DNA of 64,000 bases, from the NCBI GenBank assembly GCA_026393985.1, contig JAPKZB010000080.1, positions 135,584 through 199,583 of the forward strand, written 5' to 3'. Origin of the DNA: Acidobacteriota bacterium (GTDB lineage: Bacteria; Acidobacteriota; Terriglobia; Bryobacterales; Bryobacteraceae). The notes beneath the pieces were generated by a model. The model was given only the letters and a program-made list of their open reading frames with translations, was not told the DNA's origin and made no database searches. Shown here piece after piece: positions 25,088 through 33,516 of this stretch (position 1 is the first letter of the stretch; each line of letters opens with the position of its first letter). Position numbers and translations under genes: made by a program.

Positions 25088-25963
25088 TTACTCCAAAAAT
25101 CGCCCGGCCGCATTCGCGCGGTCCAGCTTTCGAAAATGATCCAGCAGGATCCGGGCCGCTCCCGGCACCGGACTCTCCCCGCCCAAGTACGCCCCAAACA
25201 CCGCCAGCGCAAACGGCCGTCGCGCCAGCATCACCACACCAAACTCGCACTTCACCCCGTCGAGGGAGCCGGTCTTGGTCGCCGTCGCCACCGGCGCCGC
25301 CACTTTCCGCACATCCCCATCCACCAGACTCAGAAACGCCAGCATCTCCCGCGACGAAACCGCATCAAGCGCCGTACCGCTATAGAGCATTTGCGCCAGC
25401 CGCGCCATCTCCATCGGCGTCGCTATGTTCTCCCGGTCCGCCCGCGCCGCCGCCAGATCAATCATCTTCCGCCGCAGCCGGATCCCCGGCAGGTTCATCT
25501 CGTCCATCCGCGTATTGACGGGCGCAAACCCGCCCACCAGATCAATCAGCTTATTCGTCGCCGCGTTGTCGGAGTTTTGAATCATGATCGTGATCAACTG
25601 CCGCACCGTCAACGACCCGCCGTCCGCCACCGCCTTCTCATACGCCGCGCTCGAAGGCACCACCTCGCCCCGGCTCACCGGCACCACCTGCTCATACCGC
25701 AACTTCCCCGCCCGAATCAGCCGCGTCACCTCGACCAGCAAGGGCACCTTAATGGTTGACGCCGTCGGAAACCAGGTATCGCAGTGGTAGCAGAGCCGCT
25801 CGCCCGTCTTTAGATCAATCGCCGCCACGCCCATCGTCCCGTCGAGCGCCGCGTCCATCGCCGCCAGCCGGGCCAGTGTCTTGGCCACCAACAACTCGCT
25901 CCCCGCCGTCTGTCCCAACAGCGGCATGGCCAGCACGATCGAACTGAACCAGCGCAGTCCCAT
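25088..25963 (-). CDS. Class A beta-lactamase-like serine hydrolase
   Basis: 291 residues with a signal peptide ending near L-L-G-Q. All class A motifs are present: Ser69-T-I-Lys72 (SxxK), Ser131-Asp-Asn133 (SDN), an omega-loop-type R-E178-N-I-A-T-P, and Lys230-Thr-Gly232 (KTG). The Glu178-Asn pair supports deacylation capacity, so real beta-lactamase activity is possible; a D-Ala-D-Ala carboxypeptidase or esterase is the alternative. First gene of an operon with PfpI, PQQ dehydrogenase and cytochrome. Divergent from the HerA-like gene with 25 bp between starts. Confidence 0.85.
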   Translation of the reverse strand: MGLRWFSSIVLAMPLLGQTAGSELLVAKTLARLAAMDAALDGTMGVAAIDLKTGERLCYHCDTWFPTASTIKVPLLVEVTRLIRAGKLRYEQVVPVSRGEVVPSSAAYEKAVADGGSLTVRQLITIMIQNSDNAATNKLIDLVGGFAPVNTRMDEMNLPGIRLRRKMIDLAAARADRENIATPMEMARLAQMLYSGTALDAVSSREMLAFLSLVDGDVRKVAAPVATATKTGSLDGVKCEFGVVMLARRPFALAVFGAYLGGESPVPGAARILLDHFRKLDRANAAGRFLE

Positions 25964-25988
25964 TGGACCGATTGTAAACTACGAGTCT

Positions 25989-28331
25989 ATGTTCGATTTT
26001 GAAAAGCTCGGCGCCTTCTACCTCGGCAAGACCGAACAGGGTCCGCTCCTCCTTGACGCCAAAGACTTCGTCACCCACGCCGTCTGCGTCGGCATGACGG
26101 GCTCCGGTAAAACCGGCCTCTGCCTCAGCCTCCTCGAAGAAGCCGCCATCGACGGCATCCCCGCCCTCATCATCGATCCCAAAGGCGACCTCGCCAACCT
26201 CCTGCTCACCTTCCCCAACCTCGCCCCCGCCGACTTCCTCCCCTGGGTCAACGAAGATACCGCCCGCCAGAAAGGCGTCTCCAAAGAACAGTTCGCCGCC
26301 GACACCGCCACCAAGTGGAAAGACGGACTCGCGCAGTGGGGCCAGGACGGCAACCGCATCCGCAAGCTCCGCGAAGCCGCCGAGGTCGCCATCTACACCC
26401 CCGGGTCGAACGCCGGCATCCCCATCTCCGTTCTCCGCTCCTTCTCCGTTCCCTCCGCCGCCATCCTCGACGACCGCGAAGCCCTCCGCGAGCGCATCCA
26501 GTCCACCGCCACCGCCCTGCTCGCCCTCCTCAACTTCGCCGGCGACCCCATCCAGAGCCGCGAACACATCCTCATCGCCAAGCTCATCGAGACCGCCTGG
26601 TCCAACGGCAGCGACCTCGATATCGCCACCCTCATCCAGCAGATCCAAAAGCCGCCCATCACCCGCATCGGCGTCCTCGAACTCGAATCCTTCTTCCCCG
26701 CCAAGGAGCGCTTCGAACTCGCCATCTCTCTCAATAACCTGCTCGCCTCCCCCGGCTTTGAAGCCTGGATGGAAGGCGTCCCCCTCGATATCTCCAGCCT
26801 CCTCTACACCCCCGCCGGCAAGCCGCGCCTGGCCATTCTGTCGATCGCTCATCTGTCCGACGCCGAACGCATGTTCTTCGTCGCCCTGCTCCTCAACCAG
26901 GTCGTCAGTTGGATGCGCACCCAGTCCGGCACCACCACGCTCCGCGCCCTCGTCTACATGGACGAGATCTTCGGCTACTTCCCCCCCACCGCCAACCCGC
27001 CCTCCAAGCTCCCGCTCCTCACCCTGCTCAAGCAAGCCCGCGCCTTCGGCGTCGGCGTCGTCCTCGCCACCCAGAACCCCGTCGATCTCGACTACAAGGG
27101 CCTCGCCAACTGCGGCACCTGGCTCATCGGCCGCCTGCAAACCGAGCGCGACAAACAACGGCTTATCGACGGGCTCCAGGGCGCCGCCGCACAGTCGGGC
27201 GCGCCGCTCAACCCAGCGGCCCTTGACCAGCTGCTTTCGAGCCTCAAGTCCCGCATCTTCCTCATGTCCAACGTCCACCGCGGCGGCCTGGAAGTCTTTG
27301 AATCCCGCTGGTGCCTCTCCTACCTCGCCGGCCCGCTCACCAAAGCCCAGATCAAAACCCTCACCCAGGCCAAACCTGCCGCGCCCGCCAGCGCCCCTCC
27401 TCCGCCGCCTGCCTTCGCCGCGCCTGCCACCAACCCTCGTCCCGTCCTGCCCCCCGGCATCGAACAGCACTTCCTCCCCTACCGCGGCCAGGGCCCCGCC
27501 AGCTATCACCCCGTCCTGCTCGGCCTCGCCACCGTCCGCTTCACCGACACCAAAACCAAAGTCGATTTCTCCCGCGAGGTCGCCTACCTCACCCCGCTCC
27601 TGTCCGGCCCCCTCCCCGTCGACTGGCAGCGCGCCGAGGCTGCCGAGGTCGAACCCGCCGACCTCGAAGCCGAGCCGTTCACCCCGGCTTCCTACGAAGA
27701 TCTTCCCACCCCCGCCACCCAGCCCAAATCCTACGCCGCCTGGAGCAAGGACTTCGCCAACTACCTGTTTGCCGGCGAGAAGCTCGAACTCTACCGCAGC
27801 AAGAACCTCGGCCTCACTTCCCTGCCCGGCGAATCCGAACGCGACTTCCGCATCCGTCTCAACGATGCCGCCCACGCCGCCCGCGACGAGGCCGTCTCCG
27901 CGCTCCGCCAGAAGTACACGCCCAAACTGATGCTGCTCGAAGAGCGCATCCGCAAAGCCCAACAGATCATGCAGCGCGAAGCCGAGCAGGCCTCGGCCGC
28001 CAAGCTGCAGACCGGACTCTCCATCGCCACCGGCTTCCTGGGCATGTTCCTCGGCCGCGGCTTCACGAAGTCCACGGTCGGCGCCGTCGGCACCGCCGCC
28101 CGCTCCGTGGGCCGCGCCAGCAAGGAGTCGGGCGACGTCGCCCGCGCCGAAGAAAATCTCGAGGCCGCTCAGCAGCAGAAAGCCGAGCTAGAAACGCAAC
28201 TGCAGGAAGAGATCGCCACCATGCAGATGAAGTACGACGCCCTGAACGAAACGTTGGAGGCGACTGTCATCGCCCCCAAGAAGACCAACATTACCGTAAA
28301 GCTCTTCTCCCTCTGCTGGCGGCCCGAGTAA
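25989..28331 (+). CDS. HerA/DUF853-like ATP-binding protein with C-terminal coiled coil
   Basis: 780 residues from ATG 25989. Walker A C-V-G-M-T-G-S-G-K-T (residues 33-42), I-I-D-P-K-G-D-L-A-N after it, and Walker B L-V-Y-M-D-E-I-F-G-Y place it in the HerA/FtsK-like RecA fold (DUF853 relatives). A-T-Q-N-P-V-D-L-D-Y is the conserved sensor stretch. A Pro/Ala linker around residues 460-490 and a C-terminal helical region (about 620-760) with long Glu/Gln/Lys heptads follow. Members move or process double-stranded DNA, but the role of the solitary version is unknown. No NurA partner is nearby. Confidence 0.82.
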   Translation: MFDFEKLGAFYLGKTEQGPLLLDAKDFVTHAVCVGMTGSGKTGLCLSLLEEAAIDGIPALIIDPKGDLANLLLTFPNLAPADFLPWVNEDTARQKGVSKEQFAADTATKWKDGLAQWGQDGNRIRKLREAAEVAIYTPGSNAGIPISVLRSFSVPSAAILDDREALRERIQSTATALLALLNFAGDPIQSREHILIAKLIETAWSNGSDLDIATLIQQIQKPPITRIGVLELESFFPAKERFELAISLNNLLASPGFEAWMEGVPLDISSLLYTPAGKPRLAILSIAHLSDAERMFFVALLLNQVVSWMRTQSGTTTLRALVYMDEIFGYFPPTANPPSKLPLLTLLKQARAFGVGVVLATQNPVDLDYKGLANCGTWLIGRLQTERDKQRLIDGLQGAAAQSGAPLNPAALDQLLSSLKSRIFLMSNVHRGGLEVFESRWCLSYLAGPLTKAQIKTLTQAKPAAPASAPPPPPAFAAPATNPRPVLPPGIEQHFLPYRGQGPASYHPVLLGLATVRFTDTKTKVDFSREVAYLTPLLSGPLPVDWQRAEAAEVEPADLEAEPFTPASYEDLPTPATQPKSYAAWSKDFANYLFAGEKLELYRSKNLGLTSLPGESERDFRIRLNDAAHAARDEAVSALRQKYTPKLMLLEERIRKAQQIMQREAEQASAAKLQTGLSIATGFLGMFLGRGFTKSTVGAVGTAARSVGRASKESGDVARAEENLEAAQQQKAELETQLQEEIATMQMKYDALNETLEATVIAPKKTNITVKLFSLCWRPE

Positions 28332-29336
28332 CTACGGCACCCACTCGCCGACAAAAATATTGAACTCAAACCGGCTCGTCGTCTTCCACGAACTCGAAAA
28401 CACGAGGCGCTTGCCGTCGGGAGAAAACTCCGGGAACGAACTGAACCCCCCGAAGTTCGTAATCTGCTCCTGCCCGGTGCCGTCCAGATTCACCATATAC
28501 AGCTCGAAGTCCCGGCCGTCGCACTTATGCTGGTTCGAACTGAAAACAATTTTCTTGCCATCGGGAGTAAACGTCGGCGCAAAGTTCGCGCAGTTATTCT
28601 TCGTAATCTGCCGGGCGTTGCGCCCGTCGGCGTCACTTACCCACAACTCCATCTTCATCGGCGCCGTTAGGTTCTCTTTCAATAGCGCGTCATAACGCGC
28701 CATCCCCTCCGGCGTCGTCGGATGGTTCGCCCGCCAAACGATCTTCTTCCCATCCCGCGAAAACACCGCCCCGCCATCGTACCCTCGCGTCTTCGTCAAT
28801 TGCTTCTTATTCGAGCCGTCCGGCTTCATCGACCACAAATCCAAATCGCCCGACTCCATCGACGTGTAGATCAACCGGTTCGTCTTATAATTCACCGTCG
28901 CCTCGGCATCGTAACCCGGCATATTCGTCAACTTCTTCACAATCTTACCGTCAAGGTCCGCCACAAACAGCTCATACCCCGGAAACACACCCCATAAGTA
29001 ACCCTTCGACCGGTCCGGCGGCGGCGGACAGCCCGGCCCCGCCTCGTGCGTCGACCCGTAAACAAGATGCTTGTTGTCCTTGAGAAAGTAAGCGCACGTC
29101 GTGCGCCCCTTCCCCGTCGAAACCATCTTCTGGTCGCTCCCATCGGCGTTCATCGTGAAGATCTGGTCGCATTCCAGCTTCTCCCGCGTCGACTGAAAGA
29201 CCAGCTTCTTGCCGTCCGGAGACCAGTAGGCCTCGGCGTTCTGCCCCCCTTTGGTCAACTGCTGAATATTCCGCAGATGCTTCGGCTCCTGCGCCCCCGC
29301 ACCCACCACCATCACAAAAAACAAAAGCGTTCTCAT
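28332..29336 (-). CDS. Exported TolB/PD40 beta-propeller protein
   Basis: 334 residues with signal peptide M-R-T-L-L-F-F-V-M-V-V-G-A-G-A-Q. At least five repeats of W-S-P-D-G-K-K-L-V-F / F-S-P-D-G-K-R-L-V-F type (WD40-like PD40), forming a six-bladed propeller like TolB. Such proteins bind partners or peptides in the periplasm; no catalytic domain (for example a peptidase S9 domain) is attached. Convergent with the HerA-like gene; the two stops abut. It follows the MetE-like gene by 4 bp and may share its transcript. Confidence 0.83.
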   Translation of the reverse strand: MRTLLFFVMVVGAGAQEPKHLRNIQQLTKGGQNAEAYWSPDGKKLVFQSTREKLECDQIFTMNADGSDQKMVSTGKGRTTCAYFLKDNKHLVYGSTHEAGPGCPPPPDRSKGYLWGVFPGYELFVADLDGKIVKKLTNMPGYDAEATVNYKTNRLIYTSMESGDLDLWSMKPDGSNKKQLTKTRGYDGGAVFSRDGKKIVWRANHPTTPEGMARYDALLKENLTAPMKMELWVSDADGRNARQITKNNCANFAPTFTPDGKKIVFSSNQHKCDGRDFELYMVNLDGTGQEQITNFGGFSSFPEFSPDGKRLVFSSSWKTTSRFEFNIFVGEWVP

Positions 29337-29340
29337 TTTG

Positions 29341-30336
29341 CTACCTTCCCTCGTACAAATCGCGCCCGGCCACCAGCGCCCTCATCTTGCCGTCCGCCAC
29401 GCTCCGCTGCAACATCCAGAATCCGCAGTCCGGATGCACATACGGAATCCGCTCCGCACCCAAAACCTTCACCGCATGCTCAATCCGCCGCGCAATCAGC
29501 TCCGGCGACTCAATCTGCGTATCTTTGATATCGATCACGCTCAGCCCCAGCCCAATCTTCGGGTCCAACTCCTTGAACTGCTCCAACTCGTCGTATCCAC
29601 GCCGCGCAAACTCGAGAATGTAGTGGTTCGCCCGCATACCATTCAAAAACGGCATCAGATCCTTCCAAAACCCCTTCTGCACGCTCTGCCCGCCGTAGTT
29701 GCCAAAGCAGATGTGCACCCCCCGGTCGCCCTTGATCCCGTCGAGCACCACATTCATCGCCTCGAGCGCCCACTCCCGGTCCTCCGGATGGCCGCTGATA
29801 TTGGCCTCATCAATCTGAATAATCTCGGCGTCGATCCTCTCCAACTGCGCCCGCAGCACCCGGGCAATCGCCAGGCAAAGCACATCGCGCTTCTTGTAAT
29901 GGCGGTCCGTCAACACCTTCGTCAACATGTGCGGCCCCGTGCACGTAAACTTGATCTTCGACCGCGTCAACCCCTTGGTGAACTCATAATCCCGCTGCAG
30001 GTTCAGCAGCCCCTCGCCCACTTCATCGAAGACAATGCCCGCCGGATCCGTCCGGTACGTCAACTGCGCATCGGCCCGGAACTCCCGAATATCGCTCACC
30101 GAAAACTTCGTCCGGATCCCGGCCATCCGGCTGATGAAGTAGTCGATCATGCCGTTCGTCTCGGGATGGCTCGGGTCAAACCGGTTCAACTCGCCATCGG
30201 CCACCACGTCAATCCCGGCCAACTCCTGCGTCTTCAGCACCACCATAATCGCATCGCGCAACGCGCCCCGCGAACTGTTGTTGAAGAGCCACTGCGGGGT
30301 CGGATAGCTGCCGACCACAGTTGTCAGAATGGACAT
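29341..30336 (-). CDS. Cobalamin-independent methionine synthase (MetE) C-terminal-like methyltransferase
   Basis: 331 residues, equal to the catalytic half of MetE only. It starts T-T-V-V-G-S-Y-P-T-P, has V-V-A-D-G-E-L-N-R, I-Q-I-D-E-A-N-I (substrate and metal region), V-H-I-C-F-G-N-Y-G (His-x-Cys Zn ligands) and V-H-P-D-C-G-F-W (second Cys ligand). Stand-alone domains like this occur in archaeal MetE and in alkyl-transferases acting on small thiols. The Zn ligands are intact, so it is probably active; the methyl donor is unknown. Confidence 0.87.
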   Translation of the reverse strand: MSILTTVVGSYPTPQWLFNNSSRGALRDAIMVVLKTQELAGIDVVADGELNRFDPSHPETNGMIDYFISRMAGIRTKFSVSDIREFRADAQLTYRTDPAGIVFDEVGEGLLNLQRDYEFTKGLTRSKIKFTCTGPHMLTKVLTDRHYKKRDVLCLAIARVLRAQLERIDAEIIQIDEANISGHPEDREWALEAMNVVLDGIKGDRGVHICFGNYGGQSVQKGFWKDLMPFLNGMRANHYILEFARRGYDELEQFKELDPKIGLGLSVIDIKDTQIESPELIARRIEHAVKVLGAERIPYVHPDCGFWMLQRSVADGKMRALVAGRDLYEGR

Positions 30337-30355
30337 AAACGATCATTGTATCTAG

Positions 30356-31435
30356 ATGGCTCTGTTCGCTCTGTTCGCCGCCGCCGCGCTCCAGTTCACC
30401 CCCCAAACCATCGCCACCGGTCTCACCGGCGGCTACCAGGTCCTCGCCGTCGACATGAACAAAGACGGCCGGCCCGACCTTCTCGCCCTCGCCAGCGGTC
30501 TGCCCGAACTCGTCTGGTACGAAAACCCCACCTGGCAGCGCCACGTCATCGTCAGCGGCATGAAACGCATGATCAACGTCTGGCCCATGGATGTCAATAA
30601 AGACGGTACCCCCGAACTCCTCCTCGCCCATCTCTTTGAAAACGAAGCCGCCCGCTCAGCCGGCGCCGTCTCCTTCCTCCAGTACGACGGCAAAGCCTGG
30701 ACCATCCGCGAAATCGATCGCCTCACCACCAGCCACCGCCTTCGCAGCGCCAACGGCCTCTTTATCAACGCCCCCCTCACCAGCGCCAGCGCCGTCGCCC
30801 CTGAATACCGTGGCCCCACGCCCCTGGTCACCTACGACCCCGCCAACTTCGAACGCCGCCAAATCTCCGCCGGTGACGAAGGCGTCCTCCACGGCCTCTA
30901 TATCTTCGACTGGAACAAAGACGGCCGCGACGACATCCTCACCGCCAGTTTCCGCGGCATCGCCGTCCACCTCGCCCAACGCGATGGCAGTTGGATCCGC
31001 CAACTGATCACCCCCGGCGATCCCTCCCCCTGGCCCAGGTCCGGCAGCTCCGACCTCGCCGTCGGCCACTTGGGCAAACAGCGTCTCCTCGCCGCCATCG
31101 AACCCTGGCACGGCCACCAGGTCGTCGTCTATCGCCAAACCAAAGGCCAATGGCAGCGCCAGGTCATCGACGATACTCTCACCGACGGCCACACCATCCT
31201 CACCGCCGACTTCGACGGCGACGGTCGCGACGAACTCCTCGCCGGCTTCCGCCAAGGCCAACGCGGCGTCTATCTCTACCGCCAGGAAAAGGGCCAGTGG
31301 CGCCGGCAGATCCTTTCCGAAGGCCAAATCGCCGCCGCCGGCTGCGCCATCGCCGACTTCAACGCCGACCGCAAGCCCGACATCGCCTGCATCGGCTCCG
31401 CCACCGCCAACCTCCTCCTCTGGACCCAAAACTAA
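30356..31435 (+). CDS. Exported FG-GAP/VCBS repeat beta-propeller protein
   Basis: 359 residues. A short hydrophobic N-terminus (M-A-L-F-A-L-F-A-A-A-A-L-Q) acts as signal. Repeats of D-M-N-K-D-G-R-P-D-L-L-A, D-V-N-K-D-G-T-P-E-L-L-L, D-W-N-K-D-G-R-D-D-I-L, D-F-D-G-D-G-R-D-E-L-L and D-F-N-A-D-R-K-P-D-I-A are calcium-binding FG-GAP blades. Probably a seven-bladed extracellular binding protein. Divergent from the MetE-like gene (19 bp); the small GNAT gene follows 7 bp downstream. Confidence 0.83.
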   Translation: MALFALFAAAALQFTPQTIATGLTGGYQVLAVDMNKDGRPDLLALASGLPELVWYENPTWQRHVIVSGMKRMINVWPMDVNKDGTPELLLAHLFENEAARSAGAVSFLQYDGKAWTIREIDRLTTSHRLRSANGLFINAPLTSASAVAPEYRGPTPLVTYDPANFERRQISAGDEGVLHGLYIFDWNKDGRDDILTASFRGIAVHLAQRDGSWIRQLITPGDPSPWPRSGSSDLAVGHLGKQRLLAAIEPWHGHQVVVYRQTKGQWQRQVIDDTLTDGHTILTADFDGDGRDELLAGFRQGQRGVYLYRQEKGQWRRQILSEGQIAAAGCAIADFNADRKPDIACIGSATANLLLWTQN

Positions 31436-31442
31436 AACGCTC

Positions 31443-31796
31443 ATGGACCTCCGCCCCTACACCCCTGCCGACCACGCCGCCTGCGCCGCCCTCTGCGGCC
31501 CCTTCACCCCGCCGCCGCACTTCTCCGTCCTCGATCACGAAGGCCAGATCCTCGGCTGCGGCGGCTTCACCAACGATGGCGAACTCATCCTCGGCACCGT
31601 CCATCCGGACTTCCGCCGCCAGGGCCTCGGCCGCTTCCTCCTCCTCGCTCGCCTCCGCGAACTCGCCAAACTCCCCGGCCTCACCCACGCTCGCCTCCAA
31701 GCCCCCGCCGGCTACGAAGCCTTCTACGTCAAACAAGGCTTCAAACCCACCCCCACACCCGGCCTCCTCCAACTCCGCCTCAACGTCTGCCCCTAA
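31443..31796 (+). CDS. Small GNAT family N-acetyltransferase
   Basis: 117 residues. Compact GNAT: G-C-G-G-F-T-N-D-G-E-L-I-L-G-T-V-H-P-D in beta 4, then R-R-Q-G-L-G-R-F-L-L, the R/Q-x-x-G-x-G/A acetyl-CoA loop, and Y-E-A-F-Y-V-K-Q-G-F at the end, the usual C-terminal Y-x-x-x-G-F block. Substrate unknown. Its last 17 bp overlap the convergent kynureninase-like gene. Confidence 0.82.
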   Translation: MDLRPYTPADHAACAALCGPFTPPPHFSVLDHEGQILGCGGFTNDGELILGTVHPDFRRQGLGRFLLLARLRELAKLPGLTHARLQAPAGYEAFYVKQGFKPTPTPGLLQLRLNVCP

Positions 31797-32523
31797 CCAC
31801 CGCCCGCCACCGCAGCACCGCTTCTCGCACCTCCACGAAGCTCGTGTACAACGGCGCCAAACCCAGCACCAGCCACTCCCCGTCGGCCTCCACCATCACC
31901 CGGTGCTCCTCCTCCAACACCCGCGCCACCTCCCCCGCCCCCACCTGCCGGATCACCACCCGCCCTACCCCCATCGCCGCCGCGTCCCCCACCAGCGCCA
32001 CCGCATACTCCCCCAGCGCCCGCGCCTTGGCCGCCAGCGCCGCCACGCCCGCCTCCAGCGTCAGGTCCAACCCCGGCTCCGCCGCCGCCACCGCCAACCC
32101 CGAAAATCTTCCCCGCTCCCCCAACCCGCTGAAATACCCCGGAGCCCCCGGCCCCCCACACAAAAACCCCTCCAAGCTTCCCCGCACCACCTCCCCGCCC
32201 AACTCCACCACCCCCGCCTCCCCCGTCACCTCCCGCCCCTCAACCCCCTCGCCCAGCTCCACCCGCGCCCCCACAACCAACCCCACCTTCTCCGCCACCC
32301 GCGCCGACACCCGCCCCCAGTCGCCTTCCAACCGCCGCCCCCATGTCTCCTCCACCGCTCCCTGCATCACCCCCACCGCCGCCTTCGGCAACCGCCCGAG
32401 TAAATGTCCCCGCAGATAAATCCCCGGCTCCTCATCAAAAACAAACCGGTCCCGGAACCGCGCCAACCCATCCCGCCGGTCCGCCGCAATCGCATACTGC
32501 ACACTCCAAAGCGAAGAGTCCAT
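31780..32523 (-). CDS. Kynureninase-like protein lacking the PLP-binding core
   Basis: 247 residues; active kynureninases have about 410-430. The N-terminus matches the family: F-R-D-R-F-V-F, then I-Y-L-R-G-H-L-L-G-R-L-P-K and V-E-E-T-W-G (residues 22-62). The C-terminus matches too: A-A-A-E-P-G-L-D-L-T-L-E-A-G (147-160), L-A-A-K-A-R-A-L-G-E-Y, and L-G-L-A-P-L-Y-T-S-F-V-E-V (220-232). About 140 residues between are missing, including the Lys that binds PLP; the family Y-K-Y-L-N-G-G-P-G reads E-G-F-L-C-G-G-P-G here. The frame is intact. Kynureninase chemistry is not expected. The start at ATG 32523 is 18 bp from the divergent glycosyltransferase. Confidence 0.75.
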   Translation of the reverse strand: MDSSLWSVQYAIAADRRDGLARFRDRFVFDEEPGIYLRGHLLGRLPKAAVGVMQGAVEETWGRRLEGDWGRVSARVAEKVGLVVGARVELGEGVEGREVTGEAGVVELGGEVVRGSLEGFLCGGPGAPGYFSGLGERGRFSGLAVAAAEPGLDLTLEAGVAALAAKARALGEYAVALVGDAAAMGVGRVVIRQVGAGEVARVLEEEHRVMVEADGEWLVLGLAPLYTSFVEVREAVLRWRAVVRGRR

Positions 32524-32541
32524 ATACGCTACACTAACGTC

Positions 32542-33516
32542 TTGCGCTCTCCGCGGGTCACAGTAGTCATTCCTACTCTCTCGGCCGACGCTGCCCTCTG
32601 GGATTGTCTCGCCTCCCTCCAGCTGCAATCGTTCCGGGATTTTCAAACTGTTGTTGTCGACAACAGCGGCCGCCAACTCGTGAGCCAGGGCCCCCCCGTC
32701 CACGCGGCTATCCTCAATCCCCCCTCCAACCTCGGCTTCGGCGCCGCCATCAACCTCGCCGCCCGCGAATTCCCCGCTGAATTCATCGCCGCCCTCAACG
32801 ACGACGCCCTCCCCAACCCCGAATGGCTCGCCGCCCTCGTCGCCGCCCTCGACGCCCATCCCCGCGCCGGCATGGCCGCCAGCCACATCGACAACGAATC
32901 CGCCGGCCTCCTCATCGCCCGCGACGGCTCGAGCAAACAACGCCTCCCCATCCCCAGCGACGACGACGCCTGTCTCCTCCCCAGCGGTTGCGCCGCCCTC
33001 TACCGCCGCGAACTCTTCACCCTCCTCGGCGGCTTCGACGAGTCGTTCTTCCTCTACTGCGAAGACACCGACCTCGCCCTCCGCGCCCAGTGGGCCGGCT
33101 GGAGCTGCCGCTACGCCGCCGCCGCCCGCGTCTCCCATCGCTACTCCCATTCAGCCGGCCGCGCCTCCGCCCTCAAAGCCTACCTCGTCGAACGCAATCG
33201 CCTCCGGCTCGTGCTGAAGTGCTTCCCCCTCAGCCGCCTCGCCCTCGTCCCCTTCGCCGCCCTCTGGCGCTACCTGCTCCACCTGGCAGCCCTCCTCACC
33301 GGCCGCGGCGCCGCCGGCGAATTCCGCGCCTCCGGGCAAAACCCCCTCCAACTCCCGCTCTTCGTCCTCCGCGCCCACGGCGAACTCCTCCTCGCCCTAC
33401 CCCGCCTCCTCGCCGCCCGCCGCGCCATCCGCCGCTCCGCCAAGCTCTCCCCCGCTGCCTTCGGCGCCCTTCTCGACCATCACCGCATCTCCCTCGCCGA
33501 GGTCGCCGCCGCGTGA
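32542..33516 (+). CDS. Family 2 glycosyltransferase (rhamnosyltransferase-like)
   Basis: 324 residues from TTG 32542; no ATG or GTG lies between the divergent start and the first beta strand, so the start is uncertain. R-V-T-V-V-I-P-T-L opens the GT-A fold, V-V-V-D-N-S-G is the nucleotide-binding Asp block, L-N-D-D-A-L-P-N-P is the D-x-D-like metal site, and F-D-E-S-F-F-L-Y-C-E-D-T-D-L is the WbbL/rhamnosyltransferase E-D-x-D signature. It adds a sugar to a lipid- or glycan-bound acceptor. First gene of the glycosyltransferase operon. Confidence 0.85.
   Translation: MRSPRVTVVIPTLSADAALWDCLASLQLQSFRDFQTVVVDNSGRQLVSQGPPVHAAILNPPSNLGFGAAINLAAREFPAEFIAALNDDALPNPEWLAALVAALDAHPRAGMAASHIDNESAGLLIARDGSSKQRLPIPSDDDACLLPSGCAALYRRELFTLLGGFDESFFLYCEDTDLALRAQWAGWSCRYAAAARVSHRYSHSAGRASALKAYLVERNRLRLVLKCFPLSRLALVPFAALWRYLLHLAALLTGRGAAGEFRASGQNPLQLPLFVLRAHGELLLALPRLLAARRAIRRSAKLSPAAFGALLDHHRISLAEVAAA

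Noticed and set aside
25088-25963. Acquired antibiotic-resistance gene on a mobile element
   Set aside because: No insertion sequence, integron or transposase nearby, and composition matches neighbours; it looks like a resident chromosomal gene.
25815-27962. 715-residue open frame on minus opposite the HerA-like gene
   Set aside because: Composed almost only of Gly, Glu, Ala, Asp and Val with no domain; it is the antisense shadow of C-rich codons in a gene with clear Walker motifs.
25989-28331. HerA-type antiphage defence system
   Set aside because: No nuclease, Sir2 or other effector gene is adjacent; neighbours are metabolic or exported proteins.
32523-33150. N-terminal extension of the kynureninase-like frame to 33150
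   Set aside because: The extension is antisense to the GT2 gene and compositionally a shadow; family homology starts after ATG 32523.
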